A DNA stretch of 64,000 nucleotides, taken from positions 7,496,301 to 7,560,300 of the forward strand of contig JAMXBB010000002.1 of assembly GCA_024138015.1 (NCBI GenBank), in the 5' to 3' direction. Position 1 is the stretch's first letter; each line of letters starts with the position of its first letter. A program made the translations under genes and the position numbers. Of the stretch, positions 14,043-27,107 are shown piece after piece. The notes beneath the pieces are model-generated. The model searched no databases. It worked only from the letters and a program-made list of their open reading frames with translations, and was not told the origin of the DNA. This DNA is from Lumnitzera littorea. Taxonomy: Eukaryota > Streptophyta > Magnoliopsida > Myrtales > Combretaceae.

Positions 14043-15173
14043 TTACTTCTTGCAACCTCTCCTCCAAGGATCATGCCTGGGATTGGGACATACGCCACCG
14101 TAATCTTGCAAGTCCGTTCCCAGCAGCTTCCTTGAGTTTAGCATCACTTTATCACCACCATCCTAATTTGAACAAGGAAACAAGCTAATAAAATCAGTGG
14201 AAGTATACAGATAAATTTCATCATTAAATCGGTAAATTCTGAAATTAAGCATGCCAATCCCCCAATAGCTACCAATTTTCAAGATTTCTTATAAAATTTA
14301 ACTTTTGTTATTCGACATAGAGTTATTTTTATTACTCCGGCTGCTTATTATTATTATTATTATTTATCGTGGCATTTTATCCTCATCCACATGAAAAAAT
14401 ATTGGCCTCAGGAAAATTTATATATGAAATAATATCATTAGCTATCCATACATTACGTCTATAGATGTTCAGGCCGTAGGGTAGAGGTGTCAAGATAATT
14501 TACGTTAGGATGATAAAAAACTCTTACCTTATAAACATCGGTACTTATATTTGCACCTTTCTCACCCAGCATATCTGATGTCTCAGCTGAGAAACATTAA
14601 ATAATCGAAATTAATTTAGTTATTCGATATCCTTATCTATCGATACCAAGTCACATAAATTAGTGCTGCTAAATGCATCAATAAAATAAACTTTAAAGAT
14701 GTTCATAAAAATCATAGAACTTGCTAAATTTCTTTCTTTTCTTTTCTTTTCTTAAAGATTGTTTGTTGATTAGAATCTAATTAAGGGTAAAAATTGAATT
14801 AAAAAAAAAAAAGTTTCCTCGAAATAGGAGGACTTGTGTTCTCTTTATGATTAGTGGAAGCTATAGAACGCAATTAATTAGCTACTTAGGTTGTAAAAGA
14901 GTTATGATAAGTGGGCCGAGCAAAACAGTAGCGAAATGGATTTTATTAACGTGCTTGTACTAATAGTATAATACTATGGTAGAAAACAAAAATGCAAATA
15001 GATGAACATTCAAATGCCACATATTTCGTAAATCAATTGTCTTACTAAAATTTTGTAACAGCATATCGTTTTTGAAGATCAAAATCAAGTAAACAAGAAT
15101 CACCTGATGAAGACAAGGAAACCACCAGCAAGAGGAGGAAAACCACAAGAAAAGCCTTGACATTATGAGCCAT
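14043..15173 (-). CDS. PSY-like tyrosine-sulfated signalling peptide precursor (3 exons)
   Basis: Three minus-strand exons give an 82-residue secreted protein: 15104-15173 (ATG at 15171-15173), 14528-14586 and 14043-14162 (stop TAA at 14043-14045). All introns are GT-AG and phases agree. Residues 1-23 are a signal peptide with a long Leu/Val core (FLVVFLLLLVVSLSSS). The middle is polar. The C-terminal part has RKLLGTDLQ followed by DYGGVCPNPRHDP at residues 63-75, closely resembling the PSY1-type motif (DYG....NPxHDP): acidic DY for tyrosylprotein sulfotransferase, then an invariant N-P-basic-H-D-P. PSY peptides are apoplastic growth and stress signals perceived by leucine-rich-repeat receptor kinases. 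Unlike classic PSY, two cysteines flank the core (CPNPRHDPWRRGC). A TATA box lies upstream and AATAAA downstream. Function is by family resemblance only. Confidence 0.78.
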
Positions 15174-15246
15174 GGTTAATAAATTACAAAATTAGGAACT
15201 TTAATTAGGTGTAAGCATGGCCATTTGGGAAGGAGGAATATGCCCA

Positions 15247-15254
15247 TATATATA
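15247..15254 (-). promoter_or_regulatory. TATA box of the PSY-like gene
   Basis: TATATATA about 75 nt upstream of the ATG on the minus strand leaves room for a short 5' UTR. It is the only such box close to the start. Confidence 0.5.
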
Positions 15255-15844
15255 ACTTGTGGGACTAGTAGTAGGACTAAGCCAACCCAACAGGGCCCTT
15301 GGAAAGTTCGGTCTAAGCACTCACATAATGGTGCATTGCAACAAATGTGAGTTGCACAGGGGATTTTTTACTTTTGGGGATATAGTTACACACGGGATAT
15401 AGGTATCAAACAAAACACTTGCCATTTTTGTCGTTATTAGAAGGAAAGAAAGCTACGTATGTGCTTGAAAATAGAAAAATCTACATTACCCACATTTAAT
15501 ATTAATATTAAAAAGATCCTATTTGTTTCTTATATGCAAGTAATAGTTGTAAGGTGTTTTCATGAAAAATTGTAATTTAGTTCTTTAAAGCTGTACGTGG
15601 TGCAACTGAGGTAGTGACTCAAGGAAATCGTGTTAATTATTTTTTGTATTTTAGATCATATATATGTATATTTCTTTTTTCAATTCATATAGGTACCAAC
15701 GAGATTATTTGGAGTTTTAATAATATAGATGAAATAACATGTAAATATAATAAAATATCTTACTTTAATCAAACTAGATTGTATTTAGCAACTATATTTT
15801 AGCTTATCAATAGTATAACATAATCTATTCGATGTGAGTCTTAG

Positions 15845-17280
15845 GGTATGTTGCATTTTACAAATAAAAAAGGCTAAGAAATAGAATAGTTGTTATTTGA
15901 TAATAACTTTTATCTAAAATAACTATGTAATATTGTATTTCATCTATTACTTTCCACAAATACATGGTATGACTATTGTATTAATTGTATAATATATGAT
16001 ATAGTATTATTGAGATCGAAATAGAATAAAAGGTCCTTACCAAAAAAAAAAAAAAAGAAAATAGAATAAAAGGTACTAATATGCCCTTATTTGGTGGAAA
16101 ATGTCACGATTGCAATTATTTCCATCACCACCACTTGACACTATCACCTTCGCATTAGCTTTCATGTCTTACAACAACCATCAGTCCATTATCACCTTAC
16201 TACTAACATGCAAACACCACCACTATAACCCTACAACACCTTTTTGTCTATTGTCATTGTGCTACTACCACAATCGCCATTAGTATAATACGTTCACCAT
16301 TTCATCACCATGAAACCACTACTACCACTAAATTTTCCATCAAAATTGCCACCGTCATTGATCTACTAAATCATTAACAGTAAGTAGTGATCACGTAGTG
16401 GTAATGGTATTAGTGTTAGTGGTATCAATGTTGGTAATGGTGGTAGTGTTGGTGAAGTATGGGGTAGTAGCAATGGTAGTGATACATTGGTGGTAAAGAT
16501 GTTATTATTGATGGTAATGACGAGAAGATGGTAGTGAAGTGATAACATTGGTGTTGTGATAATGTATAGGTAGTGGTAATTTGGTAATATTAGCGATAGT
16601 TACCTTAGGTTTATGGTATAATGTAGTAGGTTGGTAGTTGATGGTGATGCAACAACGATGGTAATAGTGCTGTTGTGGCAATACAAAGGATAATGGTAAG
16701 GGAGTGGCGATGATGATGTAAGGATTACAACGATGATATGTATTATTATTAGCAGTGATGGGGTTCTTAATGATTGTGATGGTGCAATGATGATGGTAGG
16801 GGTTGTAGTGATAATGGTAGCGATGTGGCATTAATGGTGTAGATGGGCTAATAGTGGCATAGATGCAGTGGCTATCATAGTAGTACAACAATGTTGAGAT
16901 TGGTTTAAGTACATAGTTTATAACATTCGTAGTGGTGTAATGAAGGTGATTGTGGTCATAGTGACTATAACATTGGTGACAGGGATACTAGTGTTGATAG
17001 TGTGGTGTGATATTGGTGATGGTGGTGTAGTGTTGGTATAATTTTGATGTGGGTAAAATCATCACATAATTCTAAAATGTATTTTCCCTCAAGAAGAAAT
17101 AACTAATATCACTTGATAGAAAATAATAATTATTTCTAATAAAAAAGGAACAAAAAGAACCCTTTTGAAATAGTCATTCTTTACTCAAATTCTAAATAAA
17201 AAAGTAAATGGATGCTATTTTAAGAATACAGTTTTATTCTCTTTTTACCACCTCGAAGTAAACACAGTACATGTATTTCA
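15845..17280. mobile_element. Possible foldback-type DNA transposon with complementary C/A- and G/T-rich arms
   Basis: 16110-16375 is rich in CACCAC/ATCACC on the plus strand; from about 16380 to 17040 the plus strand switches to GGTGGT/GATGGTAG, the complementary composition. The switch lies around 16370-16380 (TGATCTACTA...TAGTGATCA). The arms are imperfect, degenerate trinucleotide-like repeats. Flanks carry GAATAGTTGTTATT (15885) and GAAATAGTCATTC (near 17170), reminiscent of the terminal AATAGTTATT motifs of plant foldback MITEs. Terminal inverted repeats and a target duplication were not established. Open frames here are low-complexity artefacts. Confidence 0.35.
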
Positions 17281-20200
17281 AACAATTTATTTTTAGAAAT
17301 AAATTAGAAGGTGAATTTTTAAGTTGTCAAGGTTAATAAGAATTTATTGAGTCCTTGCAAGATGTCAAAATTGGTAGGGATTAGGCTATAATAAGGATGC
17401 AACTGGACGGGTTGTAATAGGGTTCTTGATTTGCCCGATCTGGTAAAAATCTTATAGAGTATTTCTTGATCGAGTTTTGGGATAGGTTTTAGGAAATGCC
17501 TAAAAAACCTATAGAGTTTTGAGATAGGTTTTGGATTTTTTAAAAAACCCATTAGAAAACCTGCTATCCAGTAAGAAGTAATCCAAGAATTATATATTAT
17601 AAGAAATAAAAACTGTTAATAAAAAAATCAGCAAATTCTTGGATTTCGTGTTTTTAATTAAGTATGGACATGATATCATTATGTTTAATTATAGTAAATA
17701 TAATATGGTAAAAAGATTGACTCTTTTGGGTTCACACCATTGTGGAGATGTTATTATATTTTGATACGTAAGTATCAAACTTGCTATATTTGTAGAGCCG
17801 ATTCTTTTATCTACACTTATTTATTTATTTTGTCAATAGGAAAGCATTTTTCCCTCTTATTATAGAGTGAAACTATGTTAATGATAATTATAAAGATATT
17901 TATATTGCAATATATTTTATTCTTTTGTTTACATAGTATAAAAGTTTTTTTTTTCCTCGGTAAGAAAGTAATAGGATTTGATTAAGTAATAATTTTAAAG
18001 GTTTTCTTTGTTTGTAATAAGAATGAGGAGCTTGTTGTTTAGTTGATTAAGTACTTTGCTTTTTCTAATCTTTACATTTTATACCTATTTAATTTGTATA
18101 ATTAAATTTACATAACTTATTATTGAGGAGGAGAAAAAAGAAGAAGAAGAAAAAACAGGCTCTTAGTTTCGGAACCAAATTTCCTAATAGATTTATTGAG
18201 TGTGTTTCGGGTAATACTCTCTAAACTCTATAAAGCTTTGAGATATTTTATAGATAACACAATGAGTATTGAAATTATCAAACCTGTTTCAAACCTATCT
18301 CAATTATATTCCTAAATAAGCTGTCGTCATGGAGAAACCCCACACATCACTTCAATAGAATGATGATAAGTGCATTAACCTTTAGCCACAAATTTGAAGT
18401 CAACTACACTATCTTCCTTGTTGCATCAAGCAAGAAAGCACTCATGATTTTGAATACAACACCCATGATATGCATGGCTAAGACGGTGTAACTTCTTTTT
18501 CTTCTTGGCTTTATTTGGTAATTATCAACTTTGTAATAAGCAATTCCCTTCTAATATTTAACCTATAGGTAATAAACGAGAGAGTTTTTTTGGGAAATGG
18601 GTAGATGCATTATTATGCATTCTCTTGATATATTCTCTCACAAAACTTTATTCTCTGTTTTCTCCCTTAAGCAAAATCCAGAAACGTGAAAACCGACAAA
18701 ATATTAACTAATACTTCATGTTACGTCAATGTACCATTCCCATTTTCATTCTCTAAATTTCTCATTTACTTCTAAATCATTAGTTGATTGAAGCTCAAGC
18801 TCAGGCCATTTGATTAGTAATTGAACCAAGTTTGAGCTCTCAAATGTGAATAAGTTCATTATAGGTGAGATGCAAAGCTTTGAGCTCTAGAAGACTAATT
18901 ACAAATAATTATTTTCACTTTTTTAATTAGGTTGTAAATGAGTTGAATCGAAACGATATAGTACAGTATCGAGCTTGATTTGATTGTTCGATAGTTGAAC
19001 TAAAACTCTAGGCTAAATTCGATTGCTTTTATAAATTTTGAGTTTGAGCTTGATTGAAAATAATAATTAACAAGTTTACTTAACTTGATTAGACTTTTTT
19101 TAACTTGATAATCTGAAAAAAAGAAAATAAAAATGTTGATCTAAATAAAATAACATTAATATTTAAATTTGAGTTTAATTTAATTAATATTTAAACTCGA
19201 TTTGAGTTTACTTAAACTTATAAGCTAATCAAGTCCAAACATCATGAACGGATGCTCAATTCAATAAATTATTAGGGCAGTTTGGTGGGAATCAAGTAAA
19301 TATCCAACTGAATTCTAATAGAAAATGATTGGATTTATTTCATTCACACTTTTCCGTAAAGCCTCAACGGTTCCAACCTTTTCTGATCTTCTAGTGATTA
19401 AACGGACAAAACTGGACAGTTTACTTCTTCTTTATAATAGCGGGTCTGTACCGAATGCAACTTAATCGTGCTCCATTTATCTCATGATAATACATCGTCA
19501 GGTAATTGTCTTTCCTTTTCTAAAGTCAACTTTTACAACTTTTGGTTCTATTAATTGTGTCTTCAAAAACATAGAAACATGCGATCAAGTTGTAAACTGC
19601 CATGTGGCGCTAATATGATCGCTATATTAGCGATATTTTTAGAAAGCAATAAATTCACATTAAGAAACAAGAATTAAATATTTTGAAAATTTTAGCACTT
19701 AACTGATGAATTAAAACATTTAAGACCCAATATAGAAATCCAAAAAGTTTTAAGAATCGATTACCGAAATTGAAATTATGAGAATCTAAATGGGGGGAAA
19801 AAAATTAAGACTTCGAGTAATAATTTCCCCATTTATTTCAATATTGGATACCACTTATTTGTAGTACTCTATGAGCCCCTAATGTAGCATTGATCAAACA
19901 TCAATCTACTTGTAGAGCGACCTTATAATCTCATCAGTCATAATTCAAAGTGTACCAACAATTTTATTTTTTAATGGATCTCACCAAATTTAAGATATTT
20001 TTATTTTTGGTAAATATAACAGAAAAAAAAAAAAAAGATACGAATAAAATGCATCCCATCAAAAGACTAATAATCATATCATGAGATTATATAAGTTTAA
20101 ATTTAAGATATTTAACCCTAACTATAATTTTTTTTTTTGTCGAAATAATGACATTTTTTCCTTTGTGCATTACCATTTATTGCAAGTCAATGGGAGAGTG

Positions 20201-22559
20201 GGAGGTCTCAAATGAGAACAGTGCACATTCCGTGGTTCCAAACACCACTTTTGAAAATTTAGTTTCTGGTGTCCTTGTATTTCGGCTTTCATGACCATCA
20301 AAATGGGACAAAACGTGGAAGTGGCATACAGACGAAATCGACACTTGAAAAGCATTCAAGAGGTTGGATTTTTAGTGAGCACCATCACTACAAGCACTAG
20401 CAAAAAGAGGGATAGCAAGGAAACTTCGAAGCAATTTCAAATACATCACCTAAATAATTAATCATAACGTGGGTTGATACTTTAAACTTTTAAAATATAG
20501 TTTTATTTTTGTAAAACTTTTAAAAATATATAAATAAGATTCATTTCATCACTTTTTATTTGCATTTGATCAATAATTTAAGATGTACTCATAATTTGTC
20601 CTAAAAATTTTTAGGTTTCAATACCCAACTCTGATCTTAATTTAATCTTTTGTTAATACTAAAACCTACACTTAATGAATCTTAAAGGCAGACATAAGGC
20701 ATTATAGTATGCTAGTAATGACGGACTGTGATTGACTAATTAACGTGCCTAATAATCTGCCTTTGTGCCAACAGTTTAGGCTGCCGGGAATCAAAATATT
20801 TAAAGATGTTTGATTTGACTTTTCAGAAAAGGGAATACGATTTCCATGTGAAGTTGCGATTACGAATTCAAGTCCTAGAGGGGTATAATTTTTGTTGTTC
20901 CCAGCTTAGAGACGTATATATTGACTTTTTGGCTGAGCTTAAAGAATTTTAATTTTAGGCTAATTGATATTTTTGTCCCTTTTTATATTTACATATAATT
21001 TTGATATGAATAAAGATAAACATATACAAGATGAATAAGATATAAAACCTTATCTGTACCTTATGCTGTAGATATAAATTTTCAAATCTTTGAAATTGAA
21101 ATCTGTCTTTTGTATCCTAAAACAATCATATACTCTACATCCTTCAAAACTAACAAGGTATTAATTTTAGGTTTAAGGATTATATTTAGCTTAATCCATT
21201 TTTTTTAATGTTAATATAATGTTGTTTTATGATTTAGTAATATAAGGTTTTTTATTTCAATCATTAATATATATATATATCACATTATTTTACGAATTTT
21301 AAAGAGTAAGTACAAAGTATTATTGAATTTATATCCTATATAATCTACAGTATAAGATCTAAGGTAATTTCAAGGTATGAAAACCTTACACTCATATTCC
21401 ACTCATAGGAGTAGGTTTTAAAAAATTGCTATTCGAAGCCTATCTTGAAGCTTACCTTATAACTCTTAATACCGACTTTAAACCAACTTCAATTGAGTAG
21501 AATATGGGTAAGTACTTTATATAATAGAATTATTTGCTCATCCTTAATTGTGATACAAGGTAGCAGTAGTAATCGATGACAAATGGTTATATATAGCTTG
21601 AAACTATTATAACTAAGAAAAATATTTGCATTCTCAAAAAAAAAAAAAAAAACAATTTCTTCTTCAATTTCCATTGACATTTGCCAGACTAGCTAACCAC
21701 CACCATTGGCAGTCAAAGGCATCCTCTAGTGACCAAAGTCATCCTCATCAGTTATTACATTTCGCTATTTTGAATACCATATTATGATAAATATTAAAAA
21801 TAAGGCAAGCTACAAATACATCTCTTACATTTGTTTCATGCTTTTAATTTTTTTATTTTTAAGATTGAGTATTTAGAATTCACAAATCTTTAGAAATGTG
21901 TTTTTAAACTCTTATATGACCATTTGCCTTTGATACTATATATATATTAGTGTTTTCTTTACTATTTTTTTTCAAGGATAATTCAATAAAATAGGGTATA
22001 AAAGCATTTTCTTAAAAAAAAAATTACGGTCTAAATATTCAATGTAATGAAGTAAACATGGAGATGTATTTGAAGTTTACCAAAACATTTAAAAGACACC
22101 TCGTCGTGCTATTACTAACCAACTATGATTTTTCTAAATTGAGACTAAGGACATTTAAGTAATTCCATAGGCAATCAGCAATACTGGGCTCTCGGCATGG
22201 TTTCCATGCACAAGCAACGCTCCTCGAGTTTCTTTAGTGTTGGTCTCGGCGTCCTGGAGTAGAAACAGTCCTCTATAAAGGACTGATTCCTTTTTCTTTC
22301 TTTTTTTATTTTTTTTTAAGACAATTTTATGTTATAGATTTTTCTAGAAAAATGTGAAGAAGTTTTGGTGAAGAAATTTCGGGATAAAGTATAGAATTTC
22401 TTAATCGAGAGAATTACTTAAATTAGTGATATGACATTTAGGAATCCGAAATGAGTTTCATAATGTAAAAAATGGTCTTCTAACTTGTAGACCTAGTAGA
22501 CCAGGAGCTTTCCATAGGGTCTATTGACATGGGAAAAATAAAAAGTATATTCATCGTTC
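17281..22559. other. Long AT-rich intergenic stretch, no gene recognised
   Basis: I see no coding region, RNA gene or clear repeat family. There are poly-A/T runs, a purine-rich patch near 18125-18160 and short AT microsatellites. Open frames at 20170-20359 and 21489-21680 lack any recognisable motif. Confidence 0.5.
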
Positions 22560-23215
22560 AGCTCTATTAAGGATTCACTTAACGTTGAATTGGAAATGTT
22601 ATTTTGATTGAGAGATTGTAAAGAAGAGGTTGGAGGAGGAATCATTGAACAACACAAATATGAAAATATAATCTAAAGTAGTGATCTTGGTGATCAATGT
22701 TAGGTAAAGGTGGGTTAGATGCATAAGAAATATGAATGTATGTTTTTGAAGGGGAGGGGTGATAGATCAATGTAATTGTGGATTTAAGCTCATTTGGTAC
22801 ATTCCTAGAAAAGAATACGCCAAACTTTGCTTTGCTGGCATTCATTCTAGAAAAAGGTTACTAAATTTGTTTAGAATGTCAAATAGTCTAAGTGTTTTGT
22901 TCATCTACTCTAGCACAAAATGATATCCTCTGCAAATGCTAGGTGAGATATTTCAAGCCTTGTTCCTCTAGGCCAAAATGGTATCCACTTCTGATCCTCT
23001 ACTTCATTTTGGATTATTCTATTGTGGATCTCAATGCATAGAAGGAAAATATAAGTGGATAAAGAATCCTCTTGTCTTATTCCTTTAAGCTGAAAGGAGG
23101 CAAAAGTGTTCCATTTACAATGACCTCAAAAGTTGGGGATGTGATGTAGCTTAGGATGAGTTCTACCCATTCTCTAAGAAGATTGAAAGAAAGCATGGTC
23201 TCTCATTCTTCAAGA
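22560..23215 (-). pseudogene. L1-type LINE reverse transcriptase remnant
   Basis: The minus strand encodes decayed non-LTR reverse transcriptase. Pieces read EWVELILSYITSPTFEVIVN, then a degenerate DKRILYPLIF block (the family's RQGDPLSP site), LAFAEDIILC (the FADD catalytic box, here A-E-D) and NASKAKFGVFFSRNVPNELK (the conserved segment after the catalytic box). Stops and frame changes occur throughout. Only the RT centre survives: no endonuclease domain, 3' tail or target duplication is visible. It abuts the truncated 5' end of the outer gypsy element near 23216. Confidence 0.75.
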
Positions 23216-23284
23216 AAGAAAGTTGAGTCATCAACTCGAGCATCGTGTTAGTCAACACCGAAAAGCTTGTTCATGCCGCTTATT

Positions 23285-24050
23285 CTTTAGGAAACTTTGC
23301 CTCCTAGTGTGAGGCTCCCCCACCTTAACACATACGATGGGACAGGTGACCCATATGACCACTTAGTCCACTTCCGCACCATGATAAGTCTCCAAAATTT
23401 CTCTAACGCCATCTTGTGTAAAGCTTTCCCTAGCACACTAGCAAAGGTGGTCTTGCTATGGTTTAATACCCTCGTTGATGGCTTTATCACATCCTTTGAT
23501 GACTTAGATAGCAAATTCCAACAACACTTCCTCAGCTTAAAAGTCTCGCACAAGATCTCCTCAACACTTTATAACGTGAGACAAGGATCTAACGAGTCCT
23601 TTCACTTATACTTGGAATGCTTTAACCATGTGAAGCTCCAGGTCTCAAAGCTTGATATGGGAACAACCTTCTAAGCTTTGGTCATAGGGATTGACCCTAC
23701 AAGGAAACTCTTCGATGGAGTATCATTCAACAAACCAAACTCTCGCTAGACAAGTTCATGAGAGTGGTCGAGAAGTATGTCCCTTAGGAGGATGCTATTA
23801 AAGCCAGATTTGAAGCTGATGACAATGTCTAAGGAACAAAGAGACAAGTAAAAACAAAGATTTGCAGACTACCCTTCTTATACATCTCTCAACCGCCCCC
23901 TTCGAGAGGTCTTCTACGAGGTTCAAGAACAACTCCCTCGAACTCCCAATGTCAGAGAAACACTCAAAGAAAACAACTATGGCAAATACTACGTCCATAA
24001 CCATGTTCACGGCAATAACACCAATGAGAGAAACCAAATCTAATGATTAA
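23285..24050 (+). pseudogene. Outer Tat-type gypsy element: gag
   Basis: The plus frame starts within LPPSVRLPHLNTYDGTGDPY and continues through DHLVHFRTMISLQ to FPSTLAKVVLLWFNTL, then an F..Q..QHF block. This is the retrotransposon gag domain of Tat-type Ty3/gypsy elements (known family pattern: Y.G..DP..H...F). The open frame runs 23297-23674, after which stops break it; a second open piece (23862-24050) follows. The N-terminus, leader, primer site and 5' LTR are missing; LINE sequence lies immediately upstream. Confidence 0.8.
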
Positions 24051-24948
24051 CACCAATGTCATCGAATTGAGCAACAACAACAGCAACAGAACCGGCTAAG
24101 GGATTACATTGCTTATGACAAGAATCGTCGCAGTCAAATAGGACAAGTGAATACCATTTTAGGCGACCCCATCCTCACATGTGAAGTTGCCTCCACCTTC
24201 ATCGACCATGAGATCTACCTTATTGGGATCAAGAAGCAAAAGATCGACAATACTATCACCTTGACCACAAATGACAAGTAGGATGTAGATTACCCATACG
24301 GTGATGCTCTGATTATCAATACTGAAATTAGCTACTTCGACGTACCAAAAACATTCATTGATAATGGTACCTCACCTAATATCTTATTCTACCACGTATA
24401 TGAGCAGATGAAAGAATAGCTTGATGAGCCCTTCTAACCATACAAGTATGACATAACAAGTTTTAGGGGTAGTAGACCTATGCCAATTAAGGGACTCATC
24501 ACCTTACTGATTTGATTAGGCGACAGTCCACATGTTGCTATACACTCCATTGATTTTGTGGTTGTCGACTACTGGTCGCCCATATAGTGTTATACTAGAG
24601 TGACTGAGCATGACAAAGTTTGATGTAATTATTAGCCAACGATGCTTAAAGGCCTAGTTCCTCACAACAACTACAGTAGGTACAGTCCATGGAGATCAAA
24701 ATCTATCCAAATCCCTTAACCTCAAAGCTTGGACTTGGGACAACATCATGAACATCGAGTGCACCATTGAGTAGAGCCCAATCCATCAAAGAGAATCGGT
24801 CAAGAAGATAGAGGACATCAAGCTTAGACATGATCTAGAAATGACTACTAGAATCGAGGCAACACTACCTGATGATGAAAAGGTTGAGCTCACAAATTTC
24901 CTTAAAGAGAACACAAATGTGTTCGCATCCGCATCAAAAGACATGCTA
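24051..24948 (+). pseudogene. Outer Tat-type gypsy element: protease and start of RT
   Basis: Plus-strand translation shows an aspartic-protease segment (VPKTFIDNGTSPNILFY near 24340-24392; the family active site is D-[ST/N]-G-[ST]) and further on the pre-RT region (IEDIKLRHDLEMTTRIEATL, FLKENTNVFASASKDM at about 24896-24943). Stops are frequent. The coding region is interrupted at the GGTAT target site at 24949-24953 and resumes at 40373. Seen directly: the two halves belong to one reading order and flank one insertion. Confidence 0.75.
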
Positions 24949-24953
24949 GGTAT
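24949..24953. repeat. Target-site duplication GGTAT (left) of the Ogre-like element
   Basis: GGTAT directly precedes the LTR terminus TGTCGAG and recurs at 40368-40372 directly after the opposite terminus ...TCTACA. It fixes both ends of the inserted element. Confidence 0.95.
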
Positions 24954-26894
24954 TGTCGAGTCTGATTTTTTGTTTTCTTTTATTTAAAATTAATTTCTCA
25001 TTTCTAGATTAATGCTAATCCCTAATTCATTTAATATTAATCCTCGACTAAAGAAATTGAGAAATTCCGGTTTTTTTTTTTATTGAAAATAATTTTTGGA
25101 GCCGCCACCCGACCAGAATCGGGAAAAAGGAAAGAAACCATAATCAATTGGATGGATTGATTACGATTTAGCTACCAGTATTTGATTTCAATCTTAATGA
25201 AGAACCAGAGGGTTCCGAATTCGGGGGTTAACCTATTAAACCCTAATGGGTACCTCTATATATTTACTGAAATTAGGATTATTCTTTTAATTATAATATT
25301 TAAAAATAAATAAATAAATAAAAATCACAAGAAAAAGAACCTACGTTTCTATATGTTTTATCGTCCCCCTGAAGGTGCCTACGTACCCGCTAACCGAGAT
25401 CAGACGATTGTAGTTCTTTCCGAAAACTTTAGTGCATTGGTTGACTTTAATTTTTGAAAACCGATAAGATTTACGTTCTTAATTGATTGAGTTTATTAAA
25501 AAAAAAAAAATCTTTAGGAGTCCTTAACTCATAAGTGATTAAAAAAAAAAAAAACTCTCTAAGATACTATAACCTTTTTTGTAAAAATTTCTTTTTTGTC
25601 AATTTTTATTTCTAAAAAAATAATTTTCTATATGATTTCTTCTAAAAAACCTATCCAAAAAAAAAAAATCCTAAGCTAATATAAATTAATAAACTATGTA
25701 ACATACTTAATATAATATAAACTATTATTAAAAGTCTCCTTAACTAGTATATAAACATACATGTACATATCATGCTATGAATTTAACTAATCTAACTAAC
25801 AGAATAATAATATAACGATTATAAAATAAAGATAGTTAAATAAATGAGCAAAACGAATTAAAAGAAACTCTTACCTAAATTTTTGTCTAGCTGTATGGGC
25901 CAGGGGTTGTGTTAGAAGCACAGGTCGTCTTCAACAAAGCAGGCGAGCGGATTGTAAGTTGTACGTTAAGGGATTTCCTACTACCTCACCACCTGATGTT
26001 TTCGGCTGTGGTGTGAGGATTGCAATGCATTAGACTTCAGAATTGCATGGAGGATGCGCGATTAGTCAACGATGTGCGCTACGGAATCAGCTGTCAAGCG
26101 TGTTATGCCTATGTAGCACTGCTGCTAGTCATGTGTTGGTGATGGTCGGTGCAACGTATGGATGGATGACGGAGCGACGTGTCGACTGTGGCGTGCAGCT
26201 AATCAGAAGTGTGTATGTTCCTGGTTAGGATTGCAATGACACAAGTGTGGTGTAACGTGGCTTTGTAGGCGTATCTTGCGGTGCATTGCAGAATCCTATT
26301 GCTGTTGTTTTGTAGATGTGCTGTATGTTGAACAGTGGGTTGGCTTTGTGGGGGTCTCGCGTGGATGGGGTGGTCGAAGTCGTGCGTGCGGTGGCTGTGT
26401 GAGAAAGAGGAATTGAGTTGAGTGGTTGTTACTGTCGGTCAACAGAGGTTGCGCAGATGCTGCTATTAGAATTTGTTGGAGTTGTACCACAACTGCTATT
26501 CGTGTTGATCGCTGGAGTGCAGTGTAGGTTTTGTTGCTGTTGCATGTGGCTACTAGCGTCGGATTTGCGCTGTGTGTTTTTGTCGGCGTGGTTGCGGCTT
26601 GTATGGAGTCAGGCGCTATGTGTGTGTAGTTCATGCAGTGTGAGGGTCAGTGCTGACGATCCGTACGTGGTCTGTAGCGCGTGTGTATGGAGTTTCTATT
26701 TTGTTGTCGTCCGGAAGCGGATTGTTGACTGGTTGTGTTTGGTTTTATTGATGTAAACGGATGGGTGGTCAGCAGGGGGTTGACTTTTTTTAGTCGGTAG
26801 ATGTAGATAGAGTTATAGGCGTGGCGTCACTGTGGAGCACGGCTTAGAACTACTGTTGCGTGGAGGTGGAATTTTTTTCCTTGCTGTGTCTCTT

Positions 26895-26902
26895 CTTTTA
26901 TA
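26895..26902 (-). promoter_or_regulatory. TATA box of the Ogre-like LTR
   Basis: TATAAAAG in the minus-strand context GCATATAAAAGAAGAGAC lies about 550 nt from the LTR start, the same order of distance as in the solo LTR (682 nt). Confidence 0.65.
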
Positions 26903-27107
26903 TGCACGTGTATGTGTATTTTTAAAGTCCAAATCAAATCATATATAGTTATATCTATTGTATCTGATTCGATAACGATTAAACTAGATCCAAATTAATT
27001 TAAATCTGATTTAACAAGATCAAACTAAATTCAAATGATTTAATCAGATATGAATCCCGTTTTAATCTCGCTTTTGCAAAGATAGAAAAATAAAGACATA
27101 GATGCCT

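Noticed and set aside
16505..16891. 128-residue His/Tyr/Asn-rich open frame on the minus strand
   Set aside because: Translation of the degenerate GGTGGT/ATGGTA repeat tract; composition bias explains the open frame.
26043..26756. Overlapping open frames on both strands in a GC-rich segment
   Set aside because: They lie inside the Ogre-like LTR leader region, have low-complexity composition and no domain. The matching part of the solo LTR has unrelated open frames, so they are by-products of base composition.
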